Below, piece after piece: positions 53,941 to 63,637 of a DNA stretch of 64,000 bases. The stretch is taken from assembly GCA_963790715.1 (NCBI GenBank), contig CAWBPN010000010.1, positions 124,001 through 188,000 on the forward strand, written 5' to 3'. A program made the translations under genes and the position numbers. How positions within the stretch are numbered: position 1 is the first letter of the stretch; each line of letters begins with the position of its first letter. The notes under the pieces were generated by a model, which saw only the letters and a program-made list of their open reading frames with translations, was not told the origin of the DNA and ran no database searches. Origin of the DNA: DCFW01 sp963790715. GTDB taxonomy: Bacteria > Bacteroidota > Bacteroidia > Bacteroidales > Bacteroidaceae.

Positions 53941-55619
53941 TGTATTCATCAAAAACGAATGTATTACAAGTAGTGTCGCTTATGGCAAAGTACGGCATAA
54001 ATGATGTCGTATTATGTCCGGGCTCACGCAATGCACCATTGACACAAACATTTTCCGCATGTAACAAATTCACATGCCATTCAATTGTTGATGAACGAAG
54101 TGCAGGATTTTATGCAATAGGCATTGCATTGGCAACAAATAATCCTGTTGTTGTATGTTGCACTTCAGGTTCTGCTGTATTGAATCTTGCTCCTGCGGTA
54201 GCTGAAGCTTATTATCAGCGCATACCGCTTATTGTTATTTCTGCCGATCGACCTCAGGCGTGGATAGGACAAATGGACGGACAAACGTTGCCGCAACCCG
54301 GTGCGTTCAACTCATTAGTGCTGAAATCTGTGCAACTGGTTGAAAAGAATGACAAAGAATCATTATGGTACAACAACCGGCAAATTAACGAGGCGATGAT
54401 AAAACTCTCTCGAAGTTCCCGTCCTATACATATAAATGTACCGATAAGCGAACCGTTATTTGACTTTTCCACAGACATTCTACCCGATGAACGTGTCATA
54501 ACTTACACAAAGCAATATCCTGTACTTACATCTGAGATGAAGGATGTGTGGAAAAAGGCTGAAAAAGTTATGATAGTGCAAGGGCAAAACCTAACAGATC
54601 CGTACGCTGAAAAACAGCTATATGAACTGGCAGAAAAGGGTTGCATACTATTATGTGAACATTTAGGTAATATTAATGTCGATTCATATTCATATTCCAC
54701 AATATTCGACAATATACTTTATGTCTTTGAAACCGAAGGGAATAGCACCGATCTTGTGCCGGATTTAGTGATTACATGTGGGGGACACATCGTATCTAAA
54801 AGGCTAAAGCACTTTTTGCGAAGACTACATGTTCCTCATTGGCATATATCACTTGACGGAGAAGTTGCAGATGTGTTTCAAAGTCAAACAGTTTGCATTG
54901 AAGGCAGTGAAAGCGATGCATTGGAAGCAATAAATCAAATATCAAATTATCAAAAGGATAATATGTATTTGAATAGTTGGATGAAAGCCGGAGCGGAGAT
55001 TCTGAAAAGGAACAACCAATTTCTGGAAAGAATAGACAAAATCAATTGCGGATTAAGGTTAGTTGGCAGTGCTATATCATGCATACCTTCAAAATCAATA
55101 TTGCATCTTGGTAACAGTACTGTAGTTCGGCTTGCTCAACTTTTTCCCAAACCATATAAGTATACCGTTTACTGCAACAGAGGTATGAATGGTATAGAAG
55201 GTTCACTATCAACAGCTGTAGGATATGCTTCCAAAACAAAAGAGTTGAATTTTGTACTTATAGGCGACTTGAGTTTCTTTTATGATATGAATGTACTACG
55301 CCATGCCGGAAAATTGAATAACCTTCGTATTATATTGATTAATAACGGTGTAGGAGAAATATTCAGTACCCTACCGGGATTAAATAAAATACCGGAATTT
55401 GATAAATATATTGCAGCAAGCCATAAAACAAAAGCTGAAGGATGGGCAAGGCAAGTCGGATTTTCTTATATCCGAATATCCGACCTTGGCGACTACTATA
55501 ATATATCGGAAAAATTTTATTCCGAACAATCATCGCATCCTATGCTTATGGAAGTTATGACAGATCCGAATAAGGATAAACAAGTATATGAAGAATATTT
55601 TAAATTTTTATTGAAATGA
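53940..55619 (+). CDS. menD: SEPHCHC synthase MenD
   Basis: 559 residues of the thiamine-diphosphate enzyme family. PGSRNAPLT and the catalytic Glu in VDERSAGFYAIG, ISADRPQAWIGQMDGQTL, and late in the protein the diphosphate/metal site IGDLSFFYDMNVLRHA followed by NNGVGEIFSTLPG are all present. It joins isochorismate with 2-oxoglutarate. It overlaps menF by one base and menB by four, so translation is coupled throughout. Confidence 0.97.
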   Translation: MYSSKTNVLQVVSLMAKYGINDVVLCPGSRNAPLTQTFSACNKFTCHSIVDERSAGFYAIGIALATNNPVVVCCTSGSAVLNLAPAVAEAYYQRIPLIVISADRPQAWIGQMDGQTLPQPGAFNSLVLKSVQLVEKNDKESLWYNNRQINEAMIKLSRSSRPIHINVPISEPLFDFSTDILPDERVITYTKQYPVLTSEMKDVWKKAEKVMIVQGQNLTDPYAEKQLYELAEKGCILLCEHLGNINVDSYSYSTIFDNILYVFETEGNSTDLVPDLVITCGGHIVSKRLKHFLRRLHVPHWHISLDGEVADVFQSQTVCIEGSESDALEAINQISNYQKDNMYLNSWMKAGAEILKRNNQFLERIDKINCGLRLVGSAISCIPSKSILHLGNSTVVRLAQLFPKPYKYTVYCNRGMNGIEGSLSTAVGYASKTKELNFVLIGDLSFFYDMNVLRHAGKLNNLRIILINNGVGEIFSTLPGLNKIPEFDKYIAASHKTKAEGWARQVGFSYIRISDLGDYYNISEKFYSEQSSHPMLMEVMTDPNKDKQVYEEYFKFLLK

Positions 55620-56434
55620 CAAGAGAATGGACAACCATCAAAAAGTATAATGAAATTCTTTTTGATTTTTATAATGGAATAGCAAAAATAACTATTAACC
55701 GCCCGCGTTACCGTAATGCTTTCACACCTGAAACAACTGCTGAAATGGGTGAAGCAATGTGCATCTGCAGAGAAAACCCCAAAATACGCATAGTAGTTTT
55801 CACCGGCGCTGGCGATAAGGCTTTTTGCAGCGGTGGAGATATGCACGTCAAAGGTCGTGGTGGATACGTTGATAAAAGCGGAGTTCCACGATTAAGCGTG
55901 CTTGATGTTCAGAAACAAATCCGCAGTATTCCAAAACCGGTTATTGCCATGGTAAACGGATATTCCATAGGTGGAGGCAATGTTCTGCAAGTAGTATGCG
56001 ACCTGACTATAGCTTCGGATAATGCAATATTCGGACAGACAGGTCCTAAAGTCGGCAGTTTTGACGCAGGTTTCGGTTCATCATATTTGGCACGCATTGT
56101 AGGTCAAAAGAAAGCACGTGAAATATGGTTCATGTGCCGACAATATTCTGCTCAGGAAGCTCTTGAAATGGGAATGATTAACAAAGTAGTGCCATTTGAC
56201 AAGCTCGAAGATGAAGTTGTTGAATGGGCGGAAACAATGATGAAACGAAGTCCATTGGCCTTGCGTATGATTAAGAGGGGACTGAATGCTGAACTTGACG
56301 GACAAGAAGGAATTCAGGAACTTGCAGGTGATGCCACTATGCTTTATTATATGACGGATGAAGCACAAGAAGGCGGTAAAGCCTTTCTGGAAAAACGTGA
56401 TCCCGACTTCGACCAATACCCTATTCTACCATAA
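55616..56434 (+). CDS. menB: 1,4-dihydroxy-2-naphthoyl-CoA synthase MenB
   Basis: 272 residues of the crotonase fold: AKITINRPRYRNAFTPET, AFCSGGDMHVKG, IAMVNGYSIGGGNVL and FGQTGPKVGSFDAGFGSSYLAR, with the Tyr-containing QYSAQEALEMGMINKVVP. These MenB-specific segments separate it from other enoyl-CoA hydratases. It closes the naphthoyl ring of O-succinylbenzoyl-CoA. Encoded between menD and menC with overlaps on both sides. Confidence 0.97.
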   Translation: MTREWTTIKKYNEILFDFYNGIAKITINRPRYRNAFTPETTAEMGEAMCICRENPKIRIVVFTGAGDKAFCSGGDMHVKGRGGYVDKSGVPRLSVLDVQKQIRSIPKPVIAMVNGYSIGGGNVLQVVCDLTIASDNAIFGQTGPKVGSFDAGFGSSYLARIVGQKKAREIWFMCRQYSAQEALEMGMINKVVPFDKLEDEVVEWAETMMKRSPLALRMIKRGLNAELDGQEGIQELAGDATMLYYMTDEAQEGGKAFLEKRDPDFDQYPILP

Positions 56435-57465
56435 TGAAGATTGAAATCATTCCTCGTACACTCCATTTCAAACAACCGGCCGGAACATCGCGCGGCATTT
56501 ACACCACACATAAGATATGGTACTTAAAAGCCTCTGATAACCGAAATGCCGGATACGGAGAATGTGCCCCGCTTGTAAAATTGAGTTGCGACGATGTACC
56601 TGATTATGAAAATATACTTCGTAAAGCTTGTGACATAACGGCTGAAAAGGGTAATATACCATATGATGAATTCAATGATTATCCATCAATTTTGTTTGGA
56701 TTGGAAAGTGCATTATTACAGCTTAAAGCAGGTTCGCCATGTTTGTGGAATACTCCTTTCAGTAGAGGTGAGAAGGGAATACCTATAAACGGTTTAATAT
56801 GGATGGGCACAAAAGAAAAAATGTTCGAACAAATCCAAACAAAAATAAAATCAGGATTTCATTGCATCAAGCTAAAGATAGGAGCTATCGATTTCAATGA
56901 TGAACTACAACTGCTGAAGTATATTCGAGAACGATATTCCTCAAAAGATATTGAATTGAGAGTTGATGCAAACGGCGGATTCATACCTGCTGATGCTATG
57001 TATAAACTGGAACAATTAGCCAAATTTGATATACACTCAATTGAACAACCTATCAAAGCCGGACAATGGAACGCAATGGCCGAATTATGTGCCGAAACTC
57101 CCCTACCGATTGCTTTAGATGAAGAATTAATAGGATTGAATACAGATAACCGGAAACAAGAAATGCTTGATACTATCAAACCTCAATATATAATATTAAA
57201 ACCTACGTTGCACGGTGCCCTATACGGCGTACGCAAATGGATTGATGAAGCGAAAAAAAGACATATAGGCTGGTGGATAACTTCGGCACTTGAATCAAAC
57301 GTCGGATTGAATGCCATTGCTCAATTTTGTGCAACGCTTAATCCTCAAATACCGCAAGGACTTGGTACTGGCATGCTTTTCAAAGATAATGTTGATTATC
57401 CGTTGGAAATACGTAAAGATTGCCTTTGGTATAATGTAAAGAATGAATCATGGAAACAGTTATAG
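56434..57465 (+). CDS. menC: o-Succinylbenzoate synthase MenC
   Basis: 343 residues of the enolase superfamily. The capping domain is followed by a barrel with the catalytic Lys in CIKLKIGAIDF and metal ligands in LRVDANGGF, IEQPIKAGQ and IALDEELIG. It dehydrates SHCHC to o-succinylbenzoate. MenH, which would make SHCHC, is not seen in this window. Its stop lies sixteen bases inside menE. Confidence 0.93.
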   Translation: MKIEIIPRTLHFKQPAGTSRGIYTTHKIWYLKASDNRNAGYGECAPLVKLSCDDVPDYENILRKACDITAEKGNIPYDEFNDYPSILFGLESALLQLKAGSPCLWNTPFSRGEKGIPINGLIWMGTKEKMFEQIQTKIKSGFHCIKLKIGAIDFNDELQLLKYIRERYSSKDIELRVDANGGFIPADAMYKLEQLAKFDIHSIEQPIKAGQWNAMAELCAETPLPIALDEELIGLNTDNRKQEMLDTIKPQYIILKPTLHGALYGVRKWIDEAKKRHIGWWITSALESNVGLNAIAQFCATLNPQIPQGLGTGMLFKDNVDYPLEIRKDCLWYNVKNESWKQL

Positions 57466-58538
57466 ATAAACAAGTATTAATACTTGAAGGCCACAGGTTT
57501 GACAAGAAACGGATTCTTGAAACTCATCCAGAAAGCATGGGAGATAAAAATTTTATCGCATTGTTTTATTTCCTGCACGAATGGTTCAATGATTCTACTA
57601 CATTAAATGTTCATACTTCAGGTTCTACAGGCGACCCTAAAAAGATAACGGTTGAGAAAGAGCGAATGATAAATAGTGCCATAGCCACGTGCACGTTCCT
57701 CAAACTTAAACCCGGAGATACGGCATTACTGTGTATGTCGCTGGATTTCATAGGCGGTAAAATGATGGTCGTTCGTGCTTTAGTGGCGGGATTGTCATTG
57801 ATAGTAACCGAACCGTGCGGACATCCGTTGAAAGATATATACTTCCCATGCACCTTTGCAGCAATGGTACCTTTGCAAGTCTATAACACATTGCAAAATC
57901 CGGGCGAGCGTTGGCTATTGGGACAAATTAAACATACTCTGGTAGGCGGCGGAGCTATTGATACTAAAATAGTAAACGGCTTACAAGACTTGCATTGTCA
58001 ATTTTGGTCGACATACGGCATGACGGAAACACTTTCGCACATTGCATTACGCGCCCTTAACGGGAAGAACAAATCACCGTATTATAAACCTTTTGCAGAT
58101 GTTAAGTTGAGCTTAAGCGAAGAACAAACTTTAATTATTGATGCACCCAAAATATGTTCCGAACCGATACATACAAATGATATTGCCGAACTTAACGACG
58201 ATGGTTCATTCAAGATTATCGGACGTAAAGACAATATAATCAATTCGGGTGGAATTAAAATACAAATTGAAGAAGTGGAAAATAAAATACGGTCTGTTAT
58301 GCGTCAACCTTATGCAATTACATCAATACCGGATACTAAATTCGGAGAAATAATAGTATTGTTATTACAAAATCGTGATAACGTACCGACTGAAATAGAA
58401 ATAAAAGCCACACTGAAAAAGATTGTTCCAGCCTATTGGCAACCTAAACGAATAATATATGTTCCTAAAATACCAAAAACAGACAATGGTAAAATCAACC
58501 GTGCAGAAGCTAAAATATTAGCTATGGAAAGAAGTTAA
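57450..58538 (+). CDS. menE: o-Succinylbenzoate-CoA ligase MenE
   Basis: 362 residues, a compact adenylate-forming enzyme as usual in Bacteroidales. The P-loop is HTSGSTGDPKKITVEK, FWSTYGMTETLSHIA is the A5 motif, GRKDNIINSGGIKIQIEEVE the hinge and PKIPKTDNGKINR the catalytic Lys region. It activates o-succinylbenzoate with ATP and CoA. It is the last gene of the men operon; a consensus promoter for the next gene begins 14 bases after its stop. Confidence 0.95.
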   Translation: METVIDKQVLILEGHRFDKKRILETHPESMGDKNFIALFYFLHEWFNDSTTLNVHTSGSTGDPKKITVEKERMINSAIATCTFLKLKPGDTALLCMSLDFIGGKMMVVRALVAGLSLIVTEPCGHPLKDIYFPCTFAAMVPLQVYNTLQNPGERWLLGQIKHTLVGGGAIDTKIVNGLQDLHCQFWSTYGMTETLSHIALRALNGKNKSPYYKPFADVKLSLSEEQTLIIDAPKICSEPIHTNDIAELNDDGSFKIIGRKDNIINSGGIKIQIEEVENKIRSVMRQPYAITSIPDTKFGEIIVLLLQNRDNVPTEIEIKATLKKIVPAYWQPKRIIYVPKIPKTDNGKINRAEAKILAMERS

Positions 58539-58551
58539 ATTAGATATTATG

Positions 58552-58582
58552 TTTGTGTTTGTTTGTTTTTATTGTATATTTG
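58552..58582 (+). promoter_or_regulatory. Promoter of the Porin_10 gene
   Basis: TTTG (58552-58555), 19 bp, TATATTTG (58575-58582) is a full consensus match. It lies inside the longest open frame (from 58549) and so fixes the start at ATG 58594. Confidence 0.78.
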
Positions 58583-58593
58583 TTCTCATTATT

Positions 58594-60915
58594 ATGAATA
58601 AAAAAGGTTTACTTTTATATATTGCATTTATGTTGGTATTTGTAACCACCTTGCATGCACAAGATTATTCCAACTCCAGTATGAATAATAGACGACTGGG
58701 TAATAATTATGAGACTAATCGCAATGGCAAGACCGATTCTACACAAGTTAATACTTCAAAGATCGATCCAAAACCATATCAATGGAAAATTGACGATCAG
58801 TTCGGAGATATTATTAAGGTTCCTATGGATACGATTTTTAAAAACTTTCATAGCGACAACCTGAATGAAGGACATAACGGGCACTATAATCATCTTGGCA
58901 ATATAGGTTCCCCACGTTATAATCGTCTCTTTTTTGAAAGACCGACAATGTCTCCTTATCCTTTTTTACAATGTTATTCAAACATAATTACTTTACCCGG
59001 AGAATTCTTTTTTGCCAATTCTCGTATGCCATTTACAAATTTGACATATTATAAATCAGGTACGCAAGAAAGCGGTGAAGAACGATTTAAAGCATATTTT
59101 TCAACTAACGCCACAAAGAATCTAGCTGTGGGTTTCCTTTTGGACTATATTTACGGACGTGGTTATTACGTATATGACAATACAGCACATTTTAATGCTG
59201 ATCTTTTTGCAAGTTATACAGGAGACCGCTACAAAATGCATCTTATTTTAAATTATTGTTATTTGAAAACCGCTGAAAACGGTGGTATAACAGATGATCG
59301 CTATATTACTGATCCTCAAGCTATGGCAGAAGGGCAGAGAACATATTCTTCAGAAGAAATTCCTGTAAAATACGGATCTGAATATAATGCATGGAATCGC
59401 AATAAAATGGATCATTTATTTTTTACGCATCGCTATATTATAGGCTTTAAACGTGTTATGCGTAAAAACAAGGATGGATCAATGACTGTTATATCTCGTG
59501 ATTCCGTTAATACAAGCGGTTTGCTTAGTAAACTTGGAGTTGTTTCAAAGAATGATTCTGTGACAAAAGATACTTCCAAAGCGATGATGCATAAAGGTAA
59601 AGATATCAAACCTATTATGCCTTCAGGTGGTATAAATAAAATGCCGCAAAATTCACAAACAGTAGGCCATAAAGGAATGCCTATGCATAAACCGGAAAAT
59701 GATAGCAAACCAACCAATGCTCCGAATATTAAGTCCGACAAACCTAAAAAGGATCCTAATATTATTGATGAGTACGTACCTGTTACAAGTTTTATACACA
59801 CAATGGACATACAAAGTAATTATAGGAGGTACTACCATAGAAATGAAGTGGATTCCATATATAAGCATACATATATTAATACAAATTCCGAGAGCCGGGA
59901 CTCGTTGAAATATTTATCGGTTAAGAACGTCTTTGCCATACAAATGATGGAAGGATTCAACAAATGGGCTAAAGCCGGAGTGACGGCATTTATCTCTCAT
60001 GAATACCGCAAATACATACTAATGGACAGCATAAAAACAAACGGCGTTTACAACAGGAAAGATAAATATAATGAAAATTTATTATATGCCGGTGCCCGCT
60101 TAACGAAGACACAAGGTTCCAGTTTGCACTTTAATGCAATAGGACAATTTGGATTATTAGGTGATGCCATCGGGCAATTCAGTGTAAAAGGTACGGCTGA
60201 TGTAAACTTTAAACTTTTGGGTGACACGATATCACTTATCGCGAATGGAGATATAAGTAACAGCAAACCGTCAATGTTCATGAGGCATTATCACGGTAAT
60301 CACTATTGGTGGGATAATAGTTTTAATAATATATTTGAGACAAAATTCGGAGGCGAATTCACAGCAAAACGATTAGGAACCAAATTAAAAATAAATGTAG
60401 ATAATATCAAGAATTATACATATTTGGGACCATTAAGTGTACCCATACAAAACAGTGGTAATATTCAAGTACTCAGCGCGCAACTTACACAAGACTTCCA
60501 TTTTGGTATATTGCATTTTGATAATGAAGTTACATATCAAAAAAGCAGCAATTTAAATGCATTGCCTCTGCCTGATTTGTCCTTGTATCACAATTTGTAT
60601 ATTGATTATTCATGGAGCACCAAGTTACATCTGCAATTAGGTGGCGACGTAACCTATTTCTCGAAATATTACGCTCTGACATATACTCCCGATTTAGGTA
60701 TGTTTAATACACAAAACGAAACGACAGGAACGAAACTCGGTAGTTTCCCTATTGTAAATGTTTATCTTAATTTGCATGTTAAACATACACGTTGGTATGT
60801 TGAGTTTTATAATGTGATGCATGGTAAAAGCAACAGCATGGAATTCTACGTACCACACTACCCTATAAATCCATTCATCTTCAAGGTAGGGCTGTCAATG
60901 AATTTATTTGATTAA
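58594..60915 (+). CDS. Putative porin (Porin_10 family)
   Basis: 773 residues with a signal peptide (cleaved near LHAQ, residue 23). Family features are NIGSPRYNRLFFERP, then a predicted beta-barrel with many aromatic-ended strands and a C-terminal FKVGLSMNLFD. An unusual hydrophilic insert at about 328-395 is rich in Met, His, Lys and Pro (KAMMHKGKDIKPIMP, HKGMPMHKPEND) and interrupts the strands. Function is a presumed outer-membrane channel; the family is uncharacterised. It follows menE but has its own promoter. Confidence 0.85.
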   Translation: MNKKGLLLYIAFMLVFVTTLHAQDYSNSSMNNRRLGNNYETNRNGKTDSTQVNTSKIDPKPYQWKIDDQFGDIIKVPMDTIFKNFHSDNLNEGHNGHYNHLGNIGSPRYNRLFFERPTMSPYPFLQCYSNIITLPGEFFFANSRMPFTNLTYYKSGTQESGEERFKAYFSTNATKNLAVGFLLDYIYGRGYYVYDNTAHFNADLFASYTGDRYKMHLILNYCYLKTAENGGITDDRYITDPQAMAEGQRTYSSEEIPVKYGSEYNAWNRNKMDHLFFTHRYIIGFKRVMRKNKDGSMTVISRDSVNTSGLLSKLGVVSKNDSVTKDTSKAMMHKGKDIKPIMPSGGINKMPQNSQTVGHKGMPMHKPENDSKPTNAPNIKSDKPKKDPNIIDEYVPVTSFIHTMDIQSNYRRYYHRNEVDSIYKHTYINTNSESRDSLKYLSVKNVFAIQMMEGFNKWAKAGVTAFISHEYRKYILMDSIKTNGVYNRKDKYNENLLYAGARLTKTQGSSLHFNAIGQFGLLGDAIGQFSVKGTADVNFKLLGDTISLIANGDISNSKPSMFMRHYHGNHYWWDNSFNNIFETKFGGEFTAKRLGTKLKINVDNIKNYTYLGPLSVPIQNSGNIQVLSAQLTQDFHFGILHFDNEVTYQKSSNLNALPLPDLSLYHNLYIDYSWSTKLHLQLGGDVTYFSKYYALTYTPDLGMFNTQNETTGTKLGSFPIVNVYLNLHVKHTRWYVEFYNVMHGKSNSMEFYVPHYPINPFIFKVGLSMNLFD

Positions 60916-60956
60916 TTAATTCTAAACCGTTATATTAATTTTTAAAACACAAAAAA

Positions 60957-61511
60957 ATGAAGAAAAAAAGTTTTTATTTGGTAACAGGCTTATTAATAAG
61001 CAGCGTTATGTTCAGTTCGTGCATAGGTTCTTTTGCCTTATGGCACAAAGTTTTGAAATGGAATCAAAATCTTGGAAACAAATTCGTTAATGAATTGGTC
61101 TTTATTGTATTTAATATTGTGCCTGTATATGAAATTGCCGGCATAATTGACGGAATAGTACTGAATACAATTGAATTTTGGACTGGTGATAATCCTGCAA
61201 CGGCAAACATCGGAAAAGTCCAAAAGATACAAGGTTCGGACGGTCAACAATATCTTGTTAAGACATTGAAAAACGGTTACAAAATCACCAAACCGAACGG
61301 TAAGGTTGTTGATTTTTCATACAACAAAGCCGATAGCAGTTGGAATGTTGAATCAAACGGCAAGAAAGCTCAGTTATTTAAGATGAACGCCAACGGTACA
61401 GCTCAAATTGATTTGCGCAATGGACATAAGATGAATGTTGCCCTTAATGCACAAGGTCTTTATGCAGCAAGAGAAGCATTAAAATCAGATACATATTACG
61501 CAGCAAGATAA
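60957..61511 (+). CDS. DUF3332 lipoprotein-like protein
   Basis: 184 residues starting MKKKSFYLVTGLLISSVMF, with a Cys at the end of the hydrophobic part (FSSCIGSF, Cys22), so probably a lipoprotein. GSFALWHKVLKWNQNLGNKFVNELVFIVFNI is the DUF3332 hallmark and a second hydrophobic segment follows; the C-terminal half is a beta-rich soluble domain. The role is unknown. A 22-bp-stem terminator ends it. Confidence 0.88.
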   Translation: MKKKSFYLVTGLLISSVMFSSCIGSFALWHKVLKWNQNLGNKFVNELVFIVFNIVPVYEIAGIIDGIVLNTIEFWTGDNPATANIGKVQKIQGSDGQQYLVKTLKNGYKITKPNGKVVDFSYNKADSSWNVESNGKKAQLFKMNANGTAQIDLRNGHKMNVALNAQGLYAAREALKSDTYYAAR

Positions 61512-61520
61512 AATATTTCA

Positions 61521-61577
61521 ATAGCATAAAAAAGAGAGGAAAACTTTTGATAAGATTTCCTCTCTTTTTTATGCTAT
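61521..61577. terminator. Bidirectional terminator, 22-bp perfect stem
   Basis: 61521-61542 (core AAAAAGAGAGGAAA) pairs perfectly with 61556-61577 (core TTTCCTCTCTTTTT). The T and A tracts are built into the arms, so it can end both the DUF3332 gene and the convergent M13 peptidase gene. Confidence 0.9.
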
Positions 61578-61589
61578 ATTCTTAGTTGA

Positions 61590-63611
61590 TTACCAGATAT
61601 TCACACGTTTATCTTTTGGTAAATACAAAGGATCTGAAGGCTTTATGCTGAAAGCATCATACCATGCATCAATTTGTGGTAATGCTCCGTCAACACGCCA
61701 TTTAGCCAATGAATGAGGATCCGATTTAGTGCGTTGGCGTATTGCAGCTTCACGTATTTCACCTGCCCATACACCGGCAAATGCAATGAAGAAACGTTGA
61801 TCGGCTGTGAATCCGTCCTTAACACCCAAAGGTGCATCTTTAGTAGCATTCTTATATGCCTGGAAAGAAACATTCAAACCTCCGTGATCGGCGATGTTTT
61901 CACCTAAAGTCAAGGCTCCATTTGCATGTAATCCCGGTAATACCTCAATATTACTGAAGAAATCGGACATCACTTTAGTACGGGCTTTGAACTTATCAGC
62001 ATCAACAGGTGTCCACCAGTCAACCATATTTCCGTTTTTATCAAATTGACGACCTTCATCATCAAATCCGTGAGTCATTTCATGGCCGATTACAACACCG
62101 ATAGCGCCATAATTAAATGCATCGTCAGCTGTCATATCGAAAAAAGGCGGTTGCAGAATACCGGCAGGGAAACAAATCTCATTAGTTTCAGGATTATAAT
62201 AAGCATTCACTTGTTGAGGAGTCATAAGCCATTCGTCACGATCAACAGGTTTACCTAACTTGTTTGCGTCATAATCTGATTGGAAGGCGGCATGACGTTT
62301 ATAATTATCCCAATAACTGTCTTTTTTTACAATAAATTTTGAATAATCACGCCATTTGTTAGGATAACCTATCTTGATATAATATGAGCTTAATTTATCC
62401 ATCGCCTTCGCTTTTGTGGCATCGCTCATCCATTCTTGTGCTTGAATGCGTTCACCCAAAGCCTTTTGTAAATTATGTACCAAATTCAGCATACGCTCTT
62501 TTGCGGCAACAGGGAAATACTTCTCCACATATAGTTTGCCTAAACCTTCACCTAACATTCCGTCAACGGCACCTTGAGCACGCTTCCAACGAGGTTGCAT
62601 TTTTTGTGTACCTGAAAGTGTCTTACCGTAAAAATTAAAGTTTTCTCTTTCAAAAGCGGCACTTAGTTTACTTGCGGCAGCATCAACAAGATGAAATTCC
62701 AAATAGTTTTTCTGCATTGCCAAAGGATAGGTTTTCACGATGTTTGCGATGGCTATCACAGGCTTAACCTGAGATAAATCAACATCTTCAACATTCTTTA
62801 GTCCTGAATAAGTAAAATATGTATTCCAGTCGAAATGAGCTTTTTCATTCAATTCGGCCATAGTCATTTTATTGTAATTGGCTTGAGGATCACGAAGTTG
62901 CACTCTTGAAAAAGAATTCTGAGCAATATCCGTTTCTATTTTAAGAACATCTTCCATCTTCTGTTTGGCAACAGTTGGAGTATAACCGATCATCTCAAAC
63001 AATTTTACCACGTGGTTACGGAATGCTTTCATTATCTTCAATGTTGCAGTATCTTTTTCAACGTAATAATCACGTTGTCCCAAAGAAAGCCCGCCTTGAT
63101 CGACCCCGACTATGTATTTTGAACTGTTTTTTGCATCAGTCTCAACTCCACAACCGAAATAACAATCAATTCCCATTCTTTGTAAATGAGCCAACTTAAC
63201 CGGCATTTCAGAAATACTTTTTATTCCACGAACATAAGCCAAATCCTCTTTAATGGGATTAAACCCCATCCTGTTTCGGCCGATGCTGTCATAAACAACT
63301 TCGTAAAGATCGGCTATTTTCTGGCCGATACTCCCAAGTACTTGTTTCTTTTTTACCTGTTCGTTGATTAACTCAACCAAACGTTTACGGTTATTATTGT
63401 CCAATTCATTAAATGTGGCATACACTCCATATTCGGCAGGAATTGGATGAAGTTTTTGCCAACCACCGGTGGCAAACTGATAAAAATCCGTACCCGGCTT
63501 AGCCGTAGTATCAAGATTTTTTAAGCTAATGCCCGCACTTTGTTGTGCCATCATACCGGATGATGCCACACAAGCCAAACCTAAAGCCATAATTCTAATT
63601 TTATTCTTCAT
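61590..63611 (-). CDS. M13-family (neprilysin/PepO-type) metallopeptidase
   Basis: 673 residues from ATG 63611, with a signal peptide (cleaved near MMAQ). The zinc site is VIGHEMTHGFDDEG (HExxH) with the third ligand in GENIADHGG, and the closing VNIW is typical of the family's C-terminus. An NAYYNPETNEICFPAGIL segment binds the substrate backbone. It would degrade peptides in the periplasm. The previous gene on this strand is the ABC-F ATPase at the window edge, 26 bases upstream. Confidence 0.95.
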   Translation of the reverse strand: MKNKIRIMALGLACVASSGMMAQQSAGISLKNLDTTAKPGTDFYQFATGGWQKLHPIPAEYGVYATFNELDNNNRKRLVELINEQVKKKQVLGSIGQKIADLYEVVYDSIGRNRMGFNPIKEDLAYVRGIKSISEMPVKLAHLQRMGIDCYFGCGVETDAKNSSKYIVGVDQGGLSLGQRDYYVEKDTATLKIMKAFRNHVVKLFEMIGYTPTVAKQKMEDVLKIETDIAQNSFSRVQLRDPQANYNKMTMAELNEKAHFDWNTYFTYSGLKNVEDVDLSQVKPVIAIANIVKTYPLAMQKNYLEFHLVDAAASKLSAAFERENFNFYGKTLSGTQKMQPRWKRAQGAVDGMLGEGLGKLYVEKYFPVAAKERMLNLVHNLQKALGERIQAQEWMSDATKAKAMDKLSSYYIKIGYPNKWRDYSKFIVKKDSYWDNYKRHAAFQSDYDANKLGKPVDRDEWLMTPQQVNAYYNPETNEICFPAGILQPPFFDMTADDAFNYGAIGVVIGHEMTHGFDDEGRQFDKNGNMVDWWTPVDADKFKARTKVMSDFFSNIEVLPGLHANGALTLGENIADHGGLNVSFQAYKNATKDAPLGVKDGFTADQRFFIAFAGVWAGEIREAAIRQRTKSDPHSLAKWRVDGALPQIDAWYDAFSIKPSDPLYLPKDKRVNIW

Positions 63612-63637
63612 GATTAAACACAATATAATATTTCTAT

